DNA from: Coriobacteriaceae bacterium
GTDB taxonomy: Bacteria; Actinomycetota; Coriobacteriia; Anaerosomatales; SLCP01
Assembly: GCA_003563465.1 (NCBI GenBank)
Contig: PWVH01000019.1
Span: 1-16,906, forward strand
DNA: 16,906 bases
Direction of reading: 5' to 3'
The number at the start of each line of letters is the position of its first letter. The first letter of the stretch is position 1. This document shows, in pieces, positions 7,884-15,302 of this stretch. The notes beneath the pieces were generated by a model. That model made no database searches, had not been told where the DNA came from, and worked only from the letters and a program-made list of their open reading frames with translations. The translations under genes were made by a program, and so were the position numbers.

Positions 7884-8041
7884 GTTCGGCACAGTAACGC
7901 AGGATCACTCGGTCTGTACCAGTGCTGTGTGCCCCTGGTGTGTCGCAGAACTACTTGGCAGCGGCCTTGAGTCTCAGCGGATGGGTTCAGTGGACTGCCC
8001 ACAGGCGTCCTCAGCGACCTCGCAAAGCTCAGCGAAGGGAC

Positions 8042-8337
8042 TCACTCAGACAATGGTTCCCGTGTCTGCGGTTTGAGCAGTCCGGCCTCGGTCAGCCAAT
8101 AGTCCTTCCCACCGACCTCGACAGCAAAGTACCTCAGCCCGTCCAGCCCCCGGCGACTTCCTCCGACATGGCTCCGTTCACAATCCGAAACAGGAAGAGC
8201 GTTCGGGCCGTCGCGTCGATGTCGTTCACGGTGCCAACGGCTTGAACGATAGCCGAAGACTCCAAACCGGCTCTTACCGGTAGCTTACCTTCGTTGAAAT
8301 GGCAGCCCGTGCCGTCTGTGTTTGCGGGTTCGGCCAA
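8042..8337 (-). pseudogene. small hypothetical protein with apparent frameshift
   Basis: From a TTG at 8337 one frame gives a protein-like sequence (GKLPVRAGLESSAIVQAV, later LFLFRIVNGAMSEEVAGG) and stops at 8134-8136. The adjacent frame continues convincingly as LDGLRYFAVEVGGKDYWLTE to a stop at 8042-8044. The join falls at a run of five G (8147-8151, minus strand); a sixth G would fuse both parts into about 98 residues. I recognise no family. It follows the HTH gene by 13 bp, as the last member of that small operon. A sequencing indel at a homopolymer, true decay, or two short overlapping genes are all possible. Confidence 0.4.
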
Positions 8338-8350
8338 GCCGGAGCATAGG

Positions 8351-8533
8351 TCACTTCGTCGGCGGTCGACCCGCCTTTCTCTCGGAGTTCGCGTACTCTT
8401 CGACGCTCTTTTCGTCCACCAGCCAGAACCTCGGGGTCAGTTTCTCTCCAATCAGCCGTCCGCTTTCCAAAAGTGCACGAACGCGCCGAGGTGTCATCCC
8501 CAGCGCGTCTGCGGCCTGCCGCGTGGTGAGCAT
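8351..8533 (-). CDS. excisionase/AlpA-type helix-turn-helix protein
   Basis: The product is 60 residues from the ATG at 8533. MLTTRQAADALGMTPRRVRALLESGRL is a MerR/Xis-like helix-turn-helix, followed by FWLVDEKSVEEYA and a basic RKAGRPPTK tail. Such proteins bend DNA for excision or activate integrase genes on mobile elements; this one could equally be a local repressor. Its ATG overlaps the stop of the acidic-protein gene (TGATG), so translation is coupled. A longer upstream in-frame start at 8596 would run through the preceding gene and is less likely. Confidence 0.8.
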   Translation of the reverse strand: MLTTRQAADALGMTPRRVRALLESGRLIGEKLTPRFWLVDEKSVEEYANSERKAGRPPTK

Positions 8534-8859
8534 CAGTACGGCTCGTGCATCGCGAGCAGAGTGTCTATGTCCTTCCCGCGGTTCTCGCGAATCCATGCCG
8601 CCACCTGCTCGGGCTGGTCGTCACGGACGCCTATCGCGATGTAGTCGTCCGTGAGTTGGCCGCTGCGGAAGGTCGTGAGCTGCGCGAGGGTGTTGCCGTC
8701 ATCGTCCGAGCCGATGGAGAGGTGGATTATCCCGCCCTCGCCATCGAGGAAGTCCGTCTGCGCCTGCACTCCCCAGAAGCCCCCGGCCCAGTCGTCGGCG
8801 AACACGGTCGGGTCGTCGTCGAAGATGCCCGCGATCGCTTTGGCCTGCTGCTCGTCCAT
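8533..8859 (-). CDS. small acidic hypothetical protein
   Basis: This 108-residue cytoplasmic protein is strongly acidic, with about 22 Asp/Glu against about 6 Lys/Arg. Asp clusters (IFDDDPT, SDDDGNT, LTDDYIAIG) sit among hydrophobic beta-like segments. I recognise no family. It has an excellent ribosome site (GGAGGAGA, six bases before ATG 8859) and a TATAAT promoter box upstream, so it is probably well expressed. It is coupled to the HTH gene by a 1-bp overlap. Its charge would suit a DNA-mimic such as an anti-restriction protein, or an antitoxin-like partner of the HTH; both are guesses from composition. Confidence 0.8.
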   Translation of the reverse strand: MDEQQAKAIAGIFDDDPTVFADDWAGGFWGVQAQTDFLDGEGGIIHLSIGSDDDGNTLAQLTTFRSGQLTDDYIAIGVRDDQPEQVAAWIRENRGKDIDTLLAMHEPY

Positions 8860-8895
8860 GATCTCTCCTCCGTTGGGCGCATAATCTCAGCTATT

Positions 8896-8923
8896 ATTAT
8901 ACCCACGTCGGCATGCTTTTCAG
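8896..8923 (-). promoter_or_regulatory. sigma-70-type promoter for the acidic protein/HTH operon
   Basis: On the minus strand there is a perfect TATAAT (8901-8896) with CTGAAA (8923-8918) 16 bases upstream. The leader to the ATG at 8859 would be about 30 bases and contains the strong GGAGGAGA site. The surrounding AT-rich island stands out in a GC-rich window. Confidence 0.5.
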
Positions 8924-9086
8924 CAGTCGAGTCTCTGAACAGCCGGAATCCTGCAGCCTGCTGAGAAGTCGAGTTGTCGCGCTGCCAGGAGTGGAGATCC
9001 GGACACGAGTGTTCTTGGCGACCGCATTGCACAAGCTGCTCGGCATGGCATTCATCAGTTGCCTCGCTAGCACGCGCGACGATCCG

Positions 9087-9614
9087 CTAGGGCCGCATCA
9101 CGTTCACCTGTTGCCCGGCGACATTCACCTGCGCCACCGGACGCCTAAGCTTGCGTACCGTCGCAAGCCCCCGCACTGCCTTGAGGAAATCGGTGTTGAG
9201 CCGCGAAACGTGCCTGTCCCAGAAGTCCGCCGCCTGTGTAGAGATGCCTTCCTTCCAGTTCTCGGAACGCAAACGCTCGGCTGCGTTCACCGCAAGCCAA
9301 CACAGGACGACACGATGGACTAGCAGGCTCTCAAGCGCGGTGTCGTCAGGCTCGGCAAGTGTGTCCTGCAGTTCGGTGAGCCATGCGCGTGTCGCCTCGT
9401 CAACGAGCACGTTGCCTCCCGAAGCATACTGCAGAAGCGCATCTACGGCCCGCTTTGAGTAGTCTCCGTGCCGCTCAACAAGCAGCGCACACAGCTCCGG
9501 GCGCTCGCGCATAATCTCCTGTAGCGCTTCACGCGATCCAGGCCGACTGTGATTTGCCTCGTCACAGACAGCAAGGAAGCGATTAACCAGGGCCTCTGTT
9601 TCATCGCGTTCCAC
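9087..9614 (-). CDS. conserved mobile-element protein of unknown function (partner of 9601-9912)
   Basis: The 175-residue, largely helical protein starts at a GTG with GGAGG seven bases upstream. The segment LLVHRVVLCWLAVNAAERL (about 112-130) and the C-terminal LATVRKLRRPVAQVNVAGQQ (about 150-169) match my memory of a family of unknown function that often follows a small GWERR/YYTRSRR protein on plasmids and integrative elements. It overlaps that gene by 14 bp here, so the two are coupled. There is no signal peptide, membrane segment or catalytic motif. Family recall is from memory and unchecked. Confidence 0.85.
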   Translation of the reverse strand: MERDETEALVNRFLAVCDEANHSRPGSREALQEIMRERPELCALLVERHGDYSKRAVDALLQYASGGNVLVDEATRAWLTELQDTLAEPDDTALESLLVHRVVLCWLAVNAAERLRSENWKEGISTQAADFWDRHVSRLNTDFLKAVRGLATVRKLRRPVAQVNVAGQQVNVMRP

Positions 9615-9912
9615 GTCTTCGCCTCCATTGTCCCTTGTGGCGGTGGAAACCTTCGGTGCACAGCACTTCTTCCACGGCTTGCCGGGTGAGTTTGTCTAGC
9701 TCTCTCAACGCTTCCGACACACTATGAGCCTCTGCTTGCTCAGCCTTCAGGGCCTTCATACGTGCTTGCCGTTCCGCGCGCTCTTCCGCATCCAGCGATG
9801 CTGCCAGCTCGCCCACTTCGCCGGTGCCGACATACTCCCGCACGACACGGCCTCCGACACGCCTGGAGCGTGTGTAGTAGAGGCCGCCACGCTCTCGCCG
9901 TTCCCATCCCAT
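9601..9912 (-). CDS. conserved basic mobile-element protein (GWERR...YYTRSRR family)
   Basis: The product is 103 residues. The N-terminus MGWERRERGGLYYTRSRRVG and REYVGTGE suggest a short beta-rich domain. A charged helix follows (LAASLDAEERAERQARMKAL, about 37-56), then a basic C-terminus GFHRHKGQWRRRR. I recall the family as common on plasmids and chromosomal islands with no established function. Start ATG 9912 has GAGGTG nine bases upstream. It overlaps the downstream gene by 14 bp and lies 171 bp after the replication helicase gene on the same strand. Its basic character suggests nucleic-acid contact. Confidence 0.85.
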   Translation of the reverse strand: MGWERRERGGLYYTRSRRVGGRVVREYVGTGEVGELAASLDAEERAERQARMKALKAEQAEAHSVSEALRELDKLTRQAVEEVLCTEGFHRHKGQWRRRRGTR

Positions 9913-10083
9913 GTTGTGTTACACCTCGCACGCGTCCCCGCTCGCCCGCTGACCCTGTGGTCCTGGTGCCTTCAAGCCAGAGCCCGCCCGTGCATGGCGT
10001 GTTGCAGACCGGACTTCCTTCCTCCGCTTAGAACACATGGGGAACTCGCCGCGCTCATCGTCTTGCACGGTGTGCACCTCCTA

Positions 10084-11721
10084 TCAGCAGTCAACATCGC
10101 CAAGGTTGCCAACTCCGAGACTTGGCACTCTTGGCACACTTGGGTCGACGGAATCGAGCGAAGAGGCGGTGTCGGCATCGTTGAAGTGCGATGATTCGCA
10201 AGATTGCCAAGATTGGCAACGTTGCCCATCTCCATTTGCTGGGGAGTCATTGGCTACCTTGGCCGGAAGGGCCCACCACCAGGCGTCGTTCGTCCGATGG
10301 GATTCGACGCCGAGGTCGGTCTTCGCTCGTTGCAGGGTTCGCTTGGAGATATCGCCTTCCCGCGCTTGCGCCTGTACCTCTGTGGCGCGAACGGGTCCGA
10401 TGGCTAGTATGTCGCGGATGAAGTCCTTGGCCTCGCCGAGCACGGTACGGTCCTCGGGATTGGCAGATACCGCTAGGAGATCCGCAGCACTGTGGTCGCA
10501 GGGACCTTGCCAGACGAGCCGACACGACCCGTTGGATGCCGTCTCGAGATGGAACGCAAGGGAGGCGCTCTCGGACTCAGCGGAAAGGTTGTTCTTTGTG
10601 GATGCCAGCACCCGTCGCGATTCGTCGTCTGGGTCGCGCGCGACGATCAGGCCAGCGCGGGCAGCTCCGATGATTCCGATGCTGCCGCCACCTCGGTAAA
10701 GTGGATTCACCCCGCTAGTCTTATTAAGATGCCGGATGCAGACAACGGCCGCGTCCGTCTCTTCTGCAAGGCGGGCTAGGCGGTGCAGGACGGTGCGCAC
10801 ATCTTGATCGCGGTGGGCGTCGGTCTTCCCGTTCAAGTAAGCCATCAACGGGTCGATAACCACCAGCACAGCATCGACACGCTCAATCGCCGCCCGGAGT
10901 TGGTGCAGGTCGTCCGGCAACACGGGAGGTCGCTCACCATCGATGCCGGGAACCATACGGAGCGCAACGATCCGCGACACGTCAGCACACGCGGCGTCCA
11001 ACCGAGGGCGGATGGTATCGCCGAGGTCATCCTCGGCGCTGAGCAGCACCGCACCGGCTGGCTCCTGTTGCCCAGAAGTACAACCCGGCATCGCATCACC
11101 CACTGACACGCGCGCTGCGAGCTCGAGCGCAAGCGTGGACTTACCCAGACCCGGGTCACCGTCGAGGATGCAGAGCTTCCCTCGCGGGATTCGGCCCGGC
11201 CATAGCCACGTGACGCGCTTTGATTGCACGTCCTGTAGCAGTACGCCAGTCGGACCCGCTGGGGCGATGTGTTTCCCAATCGGGGCCAGCATCTCGTGTG
11301 CTCTCTCGACCGCACGGGCAGCATCGTCCTCGTCAAGTGCGAGTGTGGTGATGGCGGACCCCACGACCGCGAGTGCCCGCAGAGCCGCGAGGCGCCGGAC
11401 GACACCTGCGTAATGAGCGACGTTGGCCGTGGTTGGGACAGCACTCGCGAGATCAAGCAGATAGCCTCTCCCGCCGACGGCCTCGAGATGGCCTGCGAAG
11501 TCGAGACAATCTGCAACGCTCAACTGATCGATAGGCGCTGCCCGGTCGCGCAGATACTCCATCGCCTCGAATACTCTGCCGTGTGCAGGCCGGTAGAAGT
11601 CGTCCCTGCGTACGATGCCGAGGACCAGTTCCACGGCCTCAGGAGAGAGGAACATCGAGCCGAGGAGCGCCCGCTCCACTTCGACGTCATGGGGCGGTTG
11701 TCGATTGTTGGTAGTACTCAC
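10084..11721 (-). CDS. replicative helicase, DnaB N-terminal domain fused to RepA/AAA_25-type ATPase
   Basis: The protein has 545 residues. Residues 12-110 resemble the DnaB N-terminal domain (VEVERALLGSMFLSPEAV, DDFYRPAHGRVFEAM). Residues 160-400 are a RecA-like RepA-helicase ATPase: Walker A GDPGLGKST (188-196), Walker B VLVVIDPL (285-292) and IRHLNK (329-334). A winged helix probably follows at about 440-490 (VRATEVQAQAREGDISKRTL). The last 55 residues are low-complexity, and the DNA encoding them is full of TTGGCA repeats. It probably unwinds the element's origin during autonomous replication after excision. The start is GTG with AGGCGG upstream, 49 bp after the preceding gene. Confidence 0.9.
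   Translation of the reverse strand: MSTTNNRQPPHDVEVERALLGSMFLSPEAVELVLGIVRRDDFYRPAHGRVFEAMEYLRDRAAPIDQLSVADCLDFAGHLEAVGGRGYLLDLASAVPTTANVAHYAGVVRRLAALRALAVVGSAITTLALDEDDAARAVERAHEMLAPIGKHIAPAGPTGVLLQDVQSKRVTWLWPGRIPRGKLCILDGDPGLGKSTLALELAARVSVGDAMPGCTSGQQEPAGAVLLSAEDDLGDTIRPRLDAACADVSRIVALRMVPGIDGERPPVLPDDLHQLRAAIERVDAVLVVIDPLMAYLNGKTDAHRDQDVRTVLHRLARLAEETDAAVVCIRHLNKTSGVNPLYRGGGSIGIIGAARAGLIVARDPDDESRRVLASTKNNLSAESESASLAFHLETASNGSCRLVWQGPCDHSAADLLAVSANPEDRTVLGEAKDFIRDILAIGPVRATEVQAQAREGDISKRTLQRAKTDLGVESHRTNDAWWWALPAKVANDSPANGDGQRCQSWQSCESSHFNDADTASSLDSVDPSVPRVPSLGVGNLGDVDC
10104..10229. repeat. iteron-like TTGGCA/TGCCAA repeat cluster, candidate origin
   Basis: TTGCCAA at 10106-10112, TTGGCAC at 10122-10128 and 10131-10137 (9-bp period), TTGCCAA at 10204-10210, TTGGCAA at 10213-10219 and TTGCCCA at 10222-10228. 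The pair at 10204-10219 is a perfect 7-bp inverted repeat with a 2-bp spacer. All lie in the 3' end of the helicase gene, where initiator or helicase genes sometimes carry their own origin. The origin role is inference. Confidence 0.4.
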
Positions 11722-11770
11722 TTGATCACCGCCTCAGCTTCGCCAGCCTTCTGGAGATCTGCTGGGGGCC

Positions 11771-12112
11771 TCATGGTCGCTCCGCCGGTGCCTCTAGTGC
11801 GTCGGCGAAGTGCGTTTCCCTTGCGGCTCGGGAAGTCTCATCATCCTGACCTGCCGAAACCCTCTCGCCAGCGGCTAAATCCGGCTCGTTTGGTGCCATT
11901 CCGGTGCCGTTGCAGACTGAGTACGGTATTTTCAGCTCTTCGAGCAGCGCAGGCACGATGACGCGACGGGCACCAGCGCCGCCGGTGCACGGCCACGATT
12001 TCGCCGCTCTGAAGCTCTGTCCCCTCGACAGGCCCAGCGCCTCGCCCACACGAGGGACGGGTTCGAGGGCATGGAGACGCTCGCCCAGGACAAGTAACTC
12101 AGGCGCGGACAT
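11771..12112 (-). CDS. hypothetical protein of the replication module, possible HTH
   Basis: From the ATG at 12112 the protein has 113 residues. The N-terminal LLVLGERLHALEPVPRVGEALGLSRGQSFRAA could form a helix-turn-helix; the middle ARRVIVPALLEELKIPY is strand-helix. The tail is Ala/Glu-rich and probably disordered. Its start lies inside the last codons of the AlpA-like gene (14-bp overlap) with AAGGTG upstream, so it is translated as part of that operon, ahead of the helicase. It may be an accessory replication or copy-control protein; I recognise no family. Confidence 0.75.
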   Translation of the reverse strand: MSAPELLVLGERLHALEPVPRVGEALGLSRGQSFRAAKSWPCTGGAGARRVIVPALLEELKIPYSVCNGTGMAPNEPDLAAGERVSAGQDDETSRAARETHFADALEAPAERP

Positions 12113-12317
12113 CTTCGGCACCTTCTGCAAGCAATTTCGCGATGTAGTCGCGCGAGAAACGAACAGCCCGGCCTACCTTTACGACCGGCAGGATGCCTGT
12201 ATATCGGTATCTCCAGACGGTCCGCTCGCTCACGCCGAGCACGCGCGCCACCTCGGCGGCAGTCATCAGCAGCGGCAGCGACTCCAAATCGTGGACCGCT
12301 TCGGTTCGATCCTGCAC
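12099..12317 (-). CDS. AlpA/excisionase-family HTH DNA-binding protein
   Basis: The 72-residue product has a helix-turn-helix typical of the excisionase/HTH_17 family: LPLLMTAAEVARVLGVSERT, then VWRYRYTGILPVVKVGRAVR and FSRDYIAKLL. Members act as recombination directionality factors or as activators and repressors on integrative elements. GTG 12317 is chosen because AGGAGG lies four bases upstream; an in-frame TTG at 12338 precedes that ribosome site. It is divergent from the gene at 12433, and the 115 bp between may be its operator region. It heads the minus-strand replication operon. Confidence 0.88.
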   Translation of the reverse strand: MQDRTEAVHDLESLPLLMTAAEVARVLGVSERTVWRYRYTGILPVVKVGRAVRFSRDYIAKLLAEGAEDVRA

Positions 12318-12432
12318 AGCTCCTCCTTCCTGGTGCAATCGGCCCGGTTGTGGTATGCTGGTTTCACTCAGACGGTATCTACCGGTAAACGCAGTGTATC
12401 AGCAGCGTATGCAACCTTGGAGGCGTGGTAGC
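12318..12432. promoter_or_regulatory. divergent control region with inverted repeat
   Basis: This is the intergenic space between two divergent operons (Xis-like/replication and integrase). It contains the perfect inverted repeat CGGTA-TC-TACCG at 12373-12384, overlapping the palindrome ACCGGT (12381-12386). A plus-strand extended -10-like TGGTATGCT lies near 12352-12360 without a clear -35. A plausible operator for the HTH protein, but unproven. Confidence 0.35.
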
Positions 12433-13413
12433 ATGATTGCATTAGACCTCGACAAGGCACGCGACGGATTCAAAGCCGAGATGCTTGAGAAGCACCCGGA
12501 ACTCGGCTCCTCGGACGTGGGCAGGCTCGTAGGACAGGCCGAGCGAATGATCGAGAATCTGGCTACCGCTACCGGCCGGGCAGTATCCTCAGAGCAGCGC
12601 TTCGCAGCTATGGCGAACCACGTTAAGCAAGAATGCGAGAGGCTCGCAGAAGCGCGCCGGACAGAGCCGACTCCACAACCGCCGAAATGGCGCAATCCCG
12701 AACCCGAACCGCTGCCCTGGTGGAGCATCCAGCTTCCCCGCTTGTTCGATGATGCTTTCAGCGAGCAGCGGGATATCATGCGCAGGCAAGCCGGTATCTC
12801 TGGAGATATGGACACAGAGAGAACAGTCGCGTGGGTGCTTGAGCATGAGCGAACTCAGAGCCGGTCAGGGGACGCTCTCTGGCTGTACTTCCCCACTCCT
12901 GAGGATTATGTCTGGGACGGCAAGTGGCCCACGTATCATGCGGGCACAGGCCCTACGGACGCTGTACTTGCCTTCTCAGGCGACGGGCCGGAACCGCAGC
13001 CGCTCTACGCTGTAGCTCGCACCGTCGCTTCGATGATGAGAGCCATAGACTGTAGCCCGCTTGTCGCCTGGCGCTACCTGATCGAAGGTCGCATCGACCC
13101 TATCCCGCATATGCGAGTGAGCATCCATCGGATACCTGAGCCGGTGATCACACTGACGGTACGCAGCGCGGCCGTTCCAGTTGAAGAGGTCGAGAGACAG
13201 TACGCAGCCGCTGCCGAACTCGCGCGCCACCATTCCCGGCTCAAGTCATACCGAGACGATACTGTGACGATGTACGAGCAGGTCCGTGAGATGCGGGCGG
13301 CCGGACAGAAGTGGGGGGAGATAGCCAAGTCGCTCGGCCGTGCCGAGGCCGGGCTGCGCAATCAGTACAACAAGATGCGTCGAGAGATTGAGGGGAGCGG
13401 CAACGATGGCTAA
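12433..13413 (+). CDS. hypothetical integrase-associated protein with C-terminal HTH
   Basis: The 326-residue protein starts at ATG 12433 with GGAGG nine bases upstream. Residues 1-75 are helical and charged; 80-100 are proline-rich (PTPQPPKWRNPEPEPLPWW). The middle (about 140-255) mixes aromatic and beta-type segments I cannot assign. Residues about 280-318 (YEQVREMRAAGQKWGEIAKS, LGRAEAGLRNQYNKM) form a homeodomain-like helix-turn-helix. Its stop overlaps the integrase start (ATGGCTAA), so the two are translated together. It may be an accessory recombination factor or a regulator; no catalytic motif is seen. Confidence 0.82.
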   Translation: MIALDLDKARDGFKAEMLEKHPELGSSDVGRLVGQAERMIENLATATGRAVSSEQRFAAMANHVKQECERLAEARRTEPTPQPPKWRNPEPEPLPWWSIQLPRLFDDAFSEQRDIMRRQAGISGDMDTERTVAWVLEHERTQSRSGDALWLYFPTPEDYVWDGKWPTYHAGTGPTDAVLAFSGDGPEPQPLYAVARTVASMMRAIDCSPLVAWRYLIEGRIDPIPHMRVSIHRIPEPVITLTVRSAAVPVEEVERQYAAAAELARHHSRLKSYRDDTVTMYEQVREMRAAGQKWGEIAKSLGRAEAGLRNQYNKMRREIEGSGNDG

Positions 13414-14653
13414 CGGAATTCAGAAGCTCGGACCTCGACACTACAAGATCATCATTGAGGCGGGGTTGGACGCGAACGGGAAGCGCAGGAGAGAGTGTCG
13501 CACCGTTCACGGGCCACGCTCTGAGGCAATGGCACTCCGGGCGAAGCTGCTAGCGGACAGGGCCAAAGGCGAGTACGTGGGGCGCTCCGACGAGCGGCTA
13601 GAGCCGTATCTTCGGCGCTGGCTCGAATGGAAGCGCCCGCGTGTGTCGGGACGGACTCACGAGAGGTATTCGTCGCTCCTTGAGTCGAGCATCATCCCGG
13701 CCCTCGGCTCGTTGCGCTTGCAGCAGATCACGCCTCAGCACCTGGACGCCTACTACTCGGCAAGCCTCGAAGAACCGGGCCAGCGTACCGGCTCGACGCT
13801 GTCCCCTACCACGGTCCGGCACCGTCACGTGGTCCTCAAGATGGCGCTGAAACGTGCGGTAGAGCTTGGGCTGTTGCCGCGCAATCCTGCCGACTTCGCA
13901 GAGCCGCCGAAGGCCAAGCGTGCCAGGCTTCGAGTACTCGACGGCCAAGAGGCGGCGCGCATCATCGCCGAGGCGCAAGGTTCGAGCGAGCTGCTGCCCG
14001 TGTTCCTGGCGCTGAACACCGGCGCACGTCTCGGGGAGCTTCTGGCGCTCCGATGGAGCGACATCGACCTCGAAACGGGAGCTATGTCCATTCGCAGAAC
14101 GCTCGTCGAGCCGCTCAAGCGCGGGGATTCTGAGACGTGGTACAGCTTCAAAGAACCGAAGAGCGACAAGGAGCGAACCGTGGACATCACCGGCCCGACC
14201 GTCGAGGCGCTCAGACAGCACAGAGCGGACCAGGCCGCTGAGCGGCTCGCGTGCGGTATCGCGTGGGCAGATCTCGATCTGGTCATCACCGGCACCGGCG
14301 GGGAGCCCGTGCGCCCCTCTGCCGTCTCCACAGGGTTCCGTCAGCTCGTCGCTGAGCTGAATCGCTGCGGACTGTGCGAAGGCTCTGGGGAGCTTGACGC
14401 TAACCGCTGCCCGGCGTGCGATGGCTTGGGCGATACACACCGTTTCGACGGACTGAGGTTCCATGATCTGCGGCACTCGCACGCGACGATTCTGCTGAGG
14501 AGCGGGATTCCTCCGCACGTTGTATCCCAGCGCCTCGGGCACTCCACCGTCGCGTTCACGTTGGATCGGTACGCGCACGTTCTGCCGGGCCAGCAGATGG
14601 CCGCTGCTGAAGCGTTCGATGCGGCACTAATGGGGCGCTCCAAAATGCTTTGA
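13406..14653 (+). CDS. int: tyrosine recombinase (integrase) with zinc-knuckle insertion
   Basis: The protein has 415 residues. An N-terminal arm-binding region (1-60) is followed by a SAM-like core-binding domain (about 64-165) and the catalytic domain (175-400). Catalytic residues are present: Arg208 (TGARLGE), Lys252 (KEPKSDKERTV), His353 and Arg356 (HDLRH), His379 (LGHS) and Tyr389 (DRYAHV). It should catalyse integration into, and excision from, the tRNA-Glu 3' end. Unusually, CGLCEGSG (321-328) and CPACDGLG (335-342), two exact DnaJ-type CxxCxGxG knuckles, sit just before the HxxR box. The start has AGGGGAG upstream and overlaps the previous gene by 8 bp. Unlike most such elements, int is not next to att: three cargo genes intervene. 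Confidence 0.95.
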   Translation: MANGIQKLGPRHYKIIIEAGLDANGKRRRECRTVHGPRSEAMALRAKLLADRAKGEYVGRSDERLEPYLRRWLEWKRPRVSGRTHERYSSLLESSIIPALGSLRLQQITPQHLDAYYSASLEEPGQRTGSTLSPTTVRHRHVVLKMALKRAVELGLLPRNPADFAEPPKAKRARLRVLDGQEAARIIAEAQGSSELLPVFLALNTGARLGELLALRWSDIDLETGAMSIRRTLVEPLKRGDSETWYSFKEPKSDKERTVDITGPTVEALRQHRADQAAERLACGIAWADLDLVITGTGGEPVRPSAVSTGFRQLVAELNRCGLCEGSGELDANRCPACDGLGDTHRFDGLRFHDLRHSHATILLRSGIPPHVVSQRLGHSTVAFTLDRYAHVLPGQQMAAAEAFDAALMGRSKML

Positions 14654-14722
14654 GCCACCGTGCAACCTATGGCTGCGTTCACAGGAACGGTCTGGTCCGT
14701 GCCGAACCCGAGGTCTTCTCTC

Positions 14723-15298
14723 CTAGGCCCTAGCAGCATCTTGCGCTTCGGGGCGACACAGGTGCCAGGCCAGCTTAGTCATGAACAGGTAGTGGCCCAG
14801 TTGGCTTAGTTCGAACACCTTGCCATTCGGTCGCAGCATTTCAATCGGAATGCTTGCTGCTCTTACAAGCAACGCGACTGAGTCTGGGATTCCCTTTCTG
14901 CCAGGCAGAAAGAATAACTGGGTCGCCTTGTTCCCCCGAACGTTCTCGATGTGCTCGGCAAGCCCCTCCTGGCTGCCACGATACTTGGCCCAGTCGGCAA
15001 TGAAGTCATCTAGTCGAACGACCGGCACGACCGTAGCATAGCGATCTTTGTCTTGGTTGATGTCGCACGAGTTAGAAAGCACTACAGCAGGTCCTGGTGC
15101 TAGAACGAGATTCTCACCGTCCCATGCGGGCACAGGAGCATCATTCAAGACGTCTCCTTGTAGCAAGATCTCTCGGTTCTTGGACGTATACATGCGATGC
15201 TCGGCGTCATCGGGAAACGCACTCAAGAAATCCTTAAGCTCTTGCTTGTGTTCGGGGGGAACGAAAGTCGCAGCATCAACGGCGGCGTCAGTATCCAT
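14723..15298 (-). CDS. hypothetical protein with SNSCD motif, third gene of TIGR04255 operon
   Basis: The product is 191 residues. The central segment GPAVVLSNSCDINQDKDRYA (about 68-87), followed by TVVPVVRLDDF, resembles the S-[NQ]-[ST]-C-D motif I recall from uncharacterised proteins, in which the cysteine is central. The C-terminal 40 residues are helical. It begins 4 bp after the stop of the preceding gene, with GGAGG upstream of its ATG, so co-expression and probably complex formation with its two neighbours are likely. It ends 69 bp from the convergent integrase stop. No membrane segment. Function unknown. Confidence 0.82.
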   Translation of the reverse strand: MDTDAAVDAATFVPPEHKQELKDFLSAFPDDAEHRMYTSKNREILLQGDVLNDAPVPAWDGENLVLAPGPAVVLSNSCDINQDKDRYATVVPVVRLDDFIADWAKYRGSQEGLAEHIENVRGNKATQLFFLPGRKGIPDSVALLVRAASIPIEMLRPNGKVFELSQLGHYLFMTKLAWHLCRPEAQDAARA

Positions 15299-15302
15299 GC
15301 CG

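Noticed and set aside
12193..12432. N-terminal extension of the integrase-associated protein
   Set aside because: The extension overlaps the divergent AlpA-like gene and has unpatterned composition; ATG 12433 has a proper GGAGG.
13598..14578. 326-residue minus-strand open frame
   Set aside because: Antisense shadow of the integrase catalytic region.
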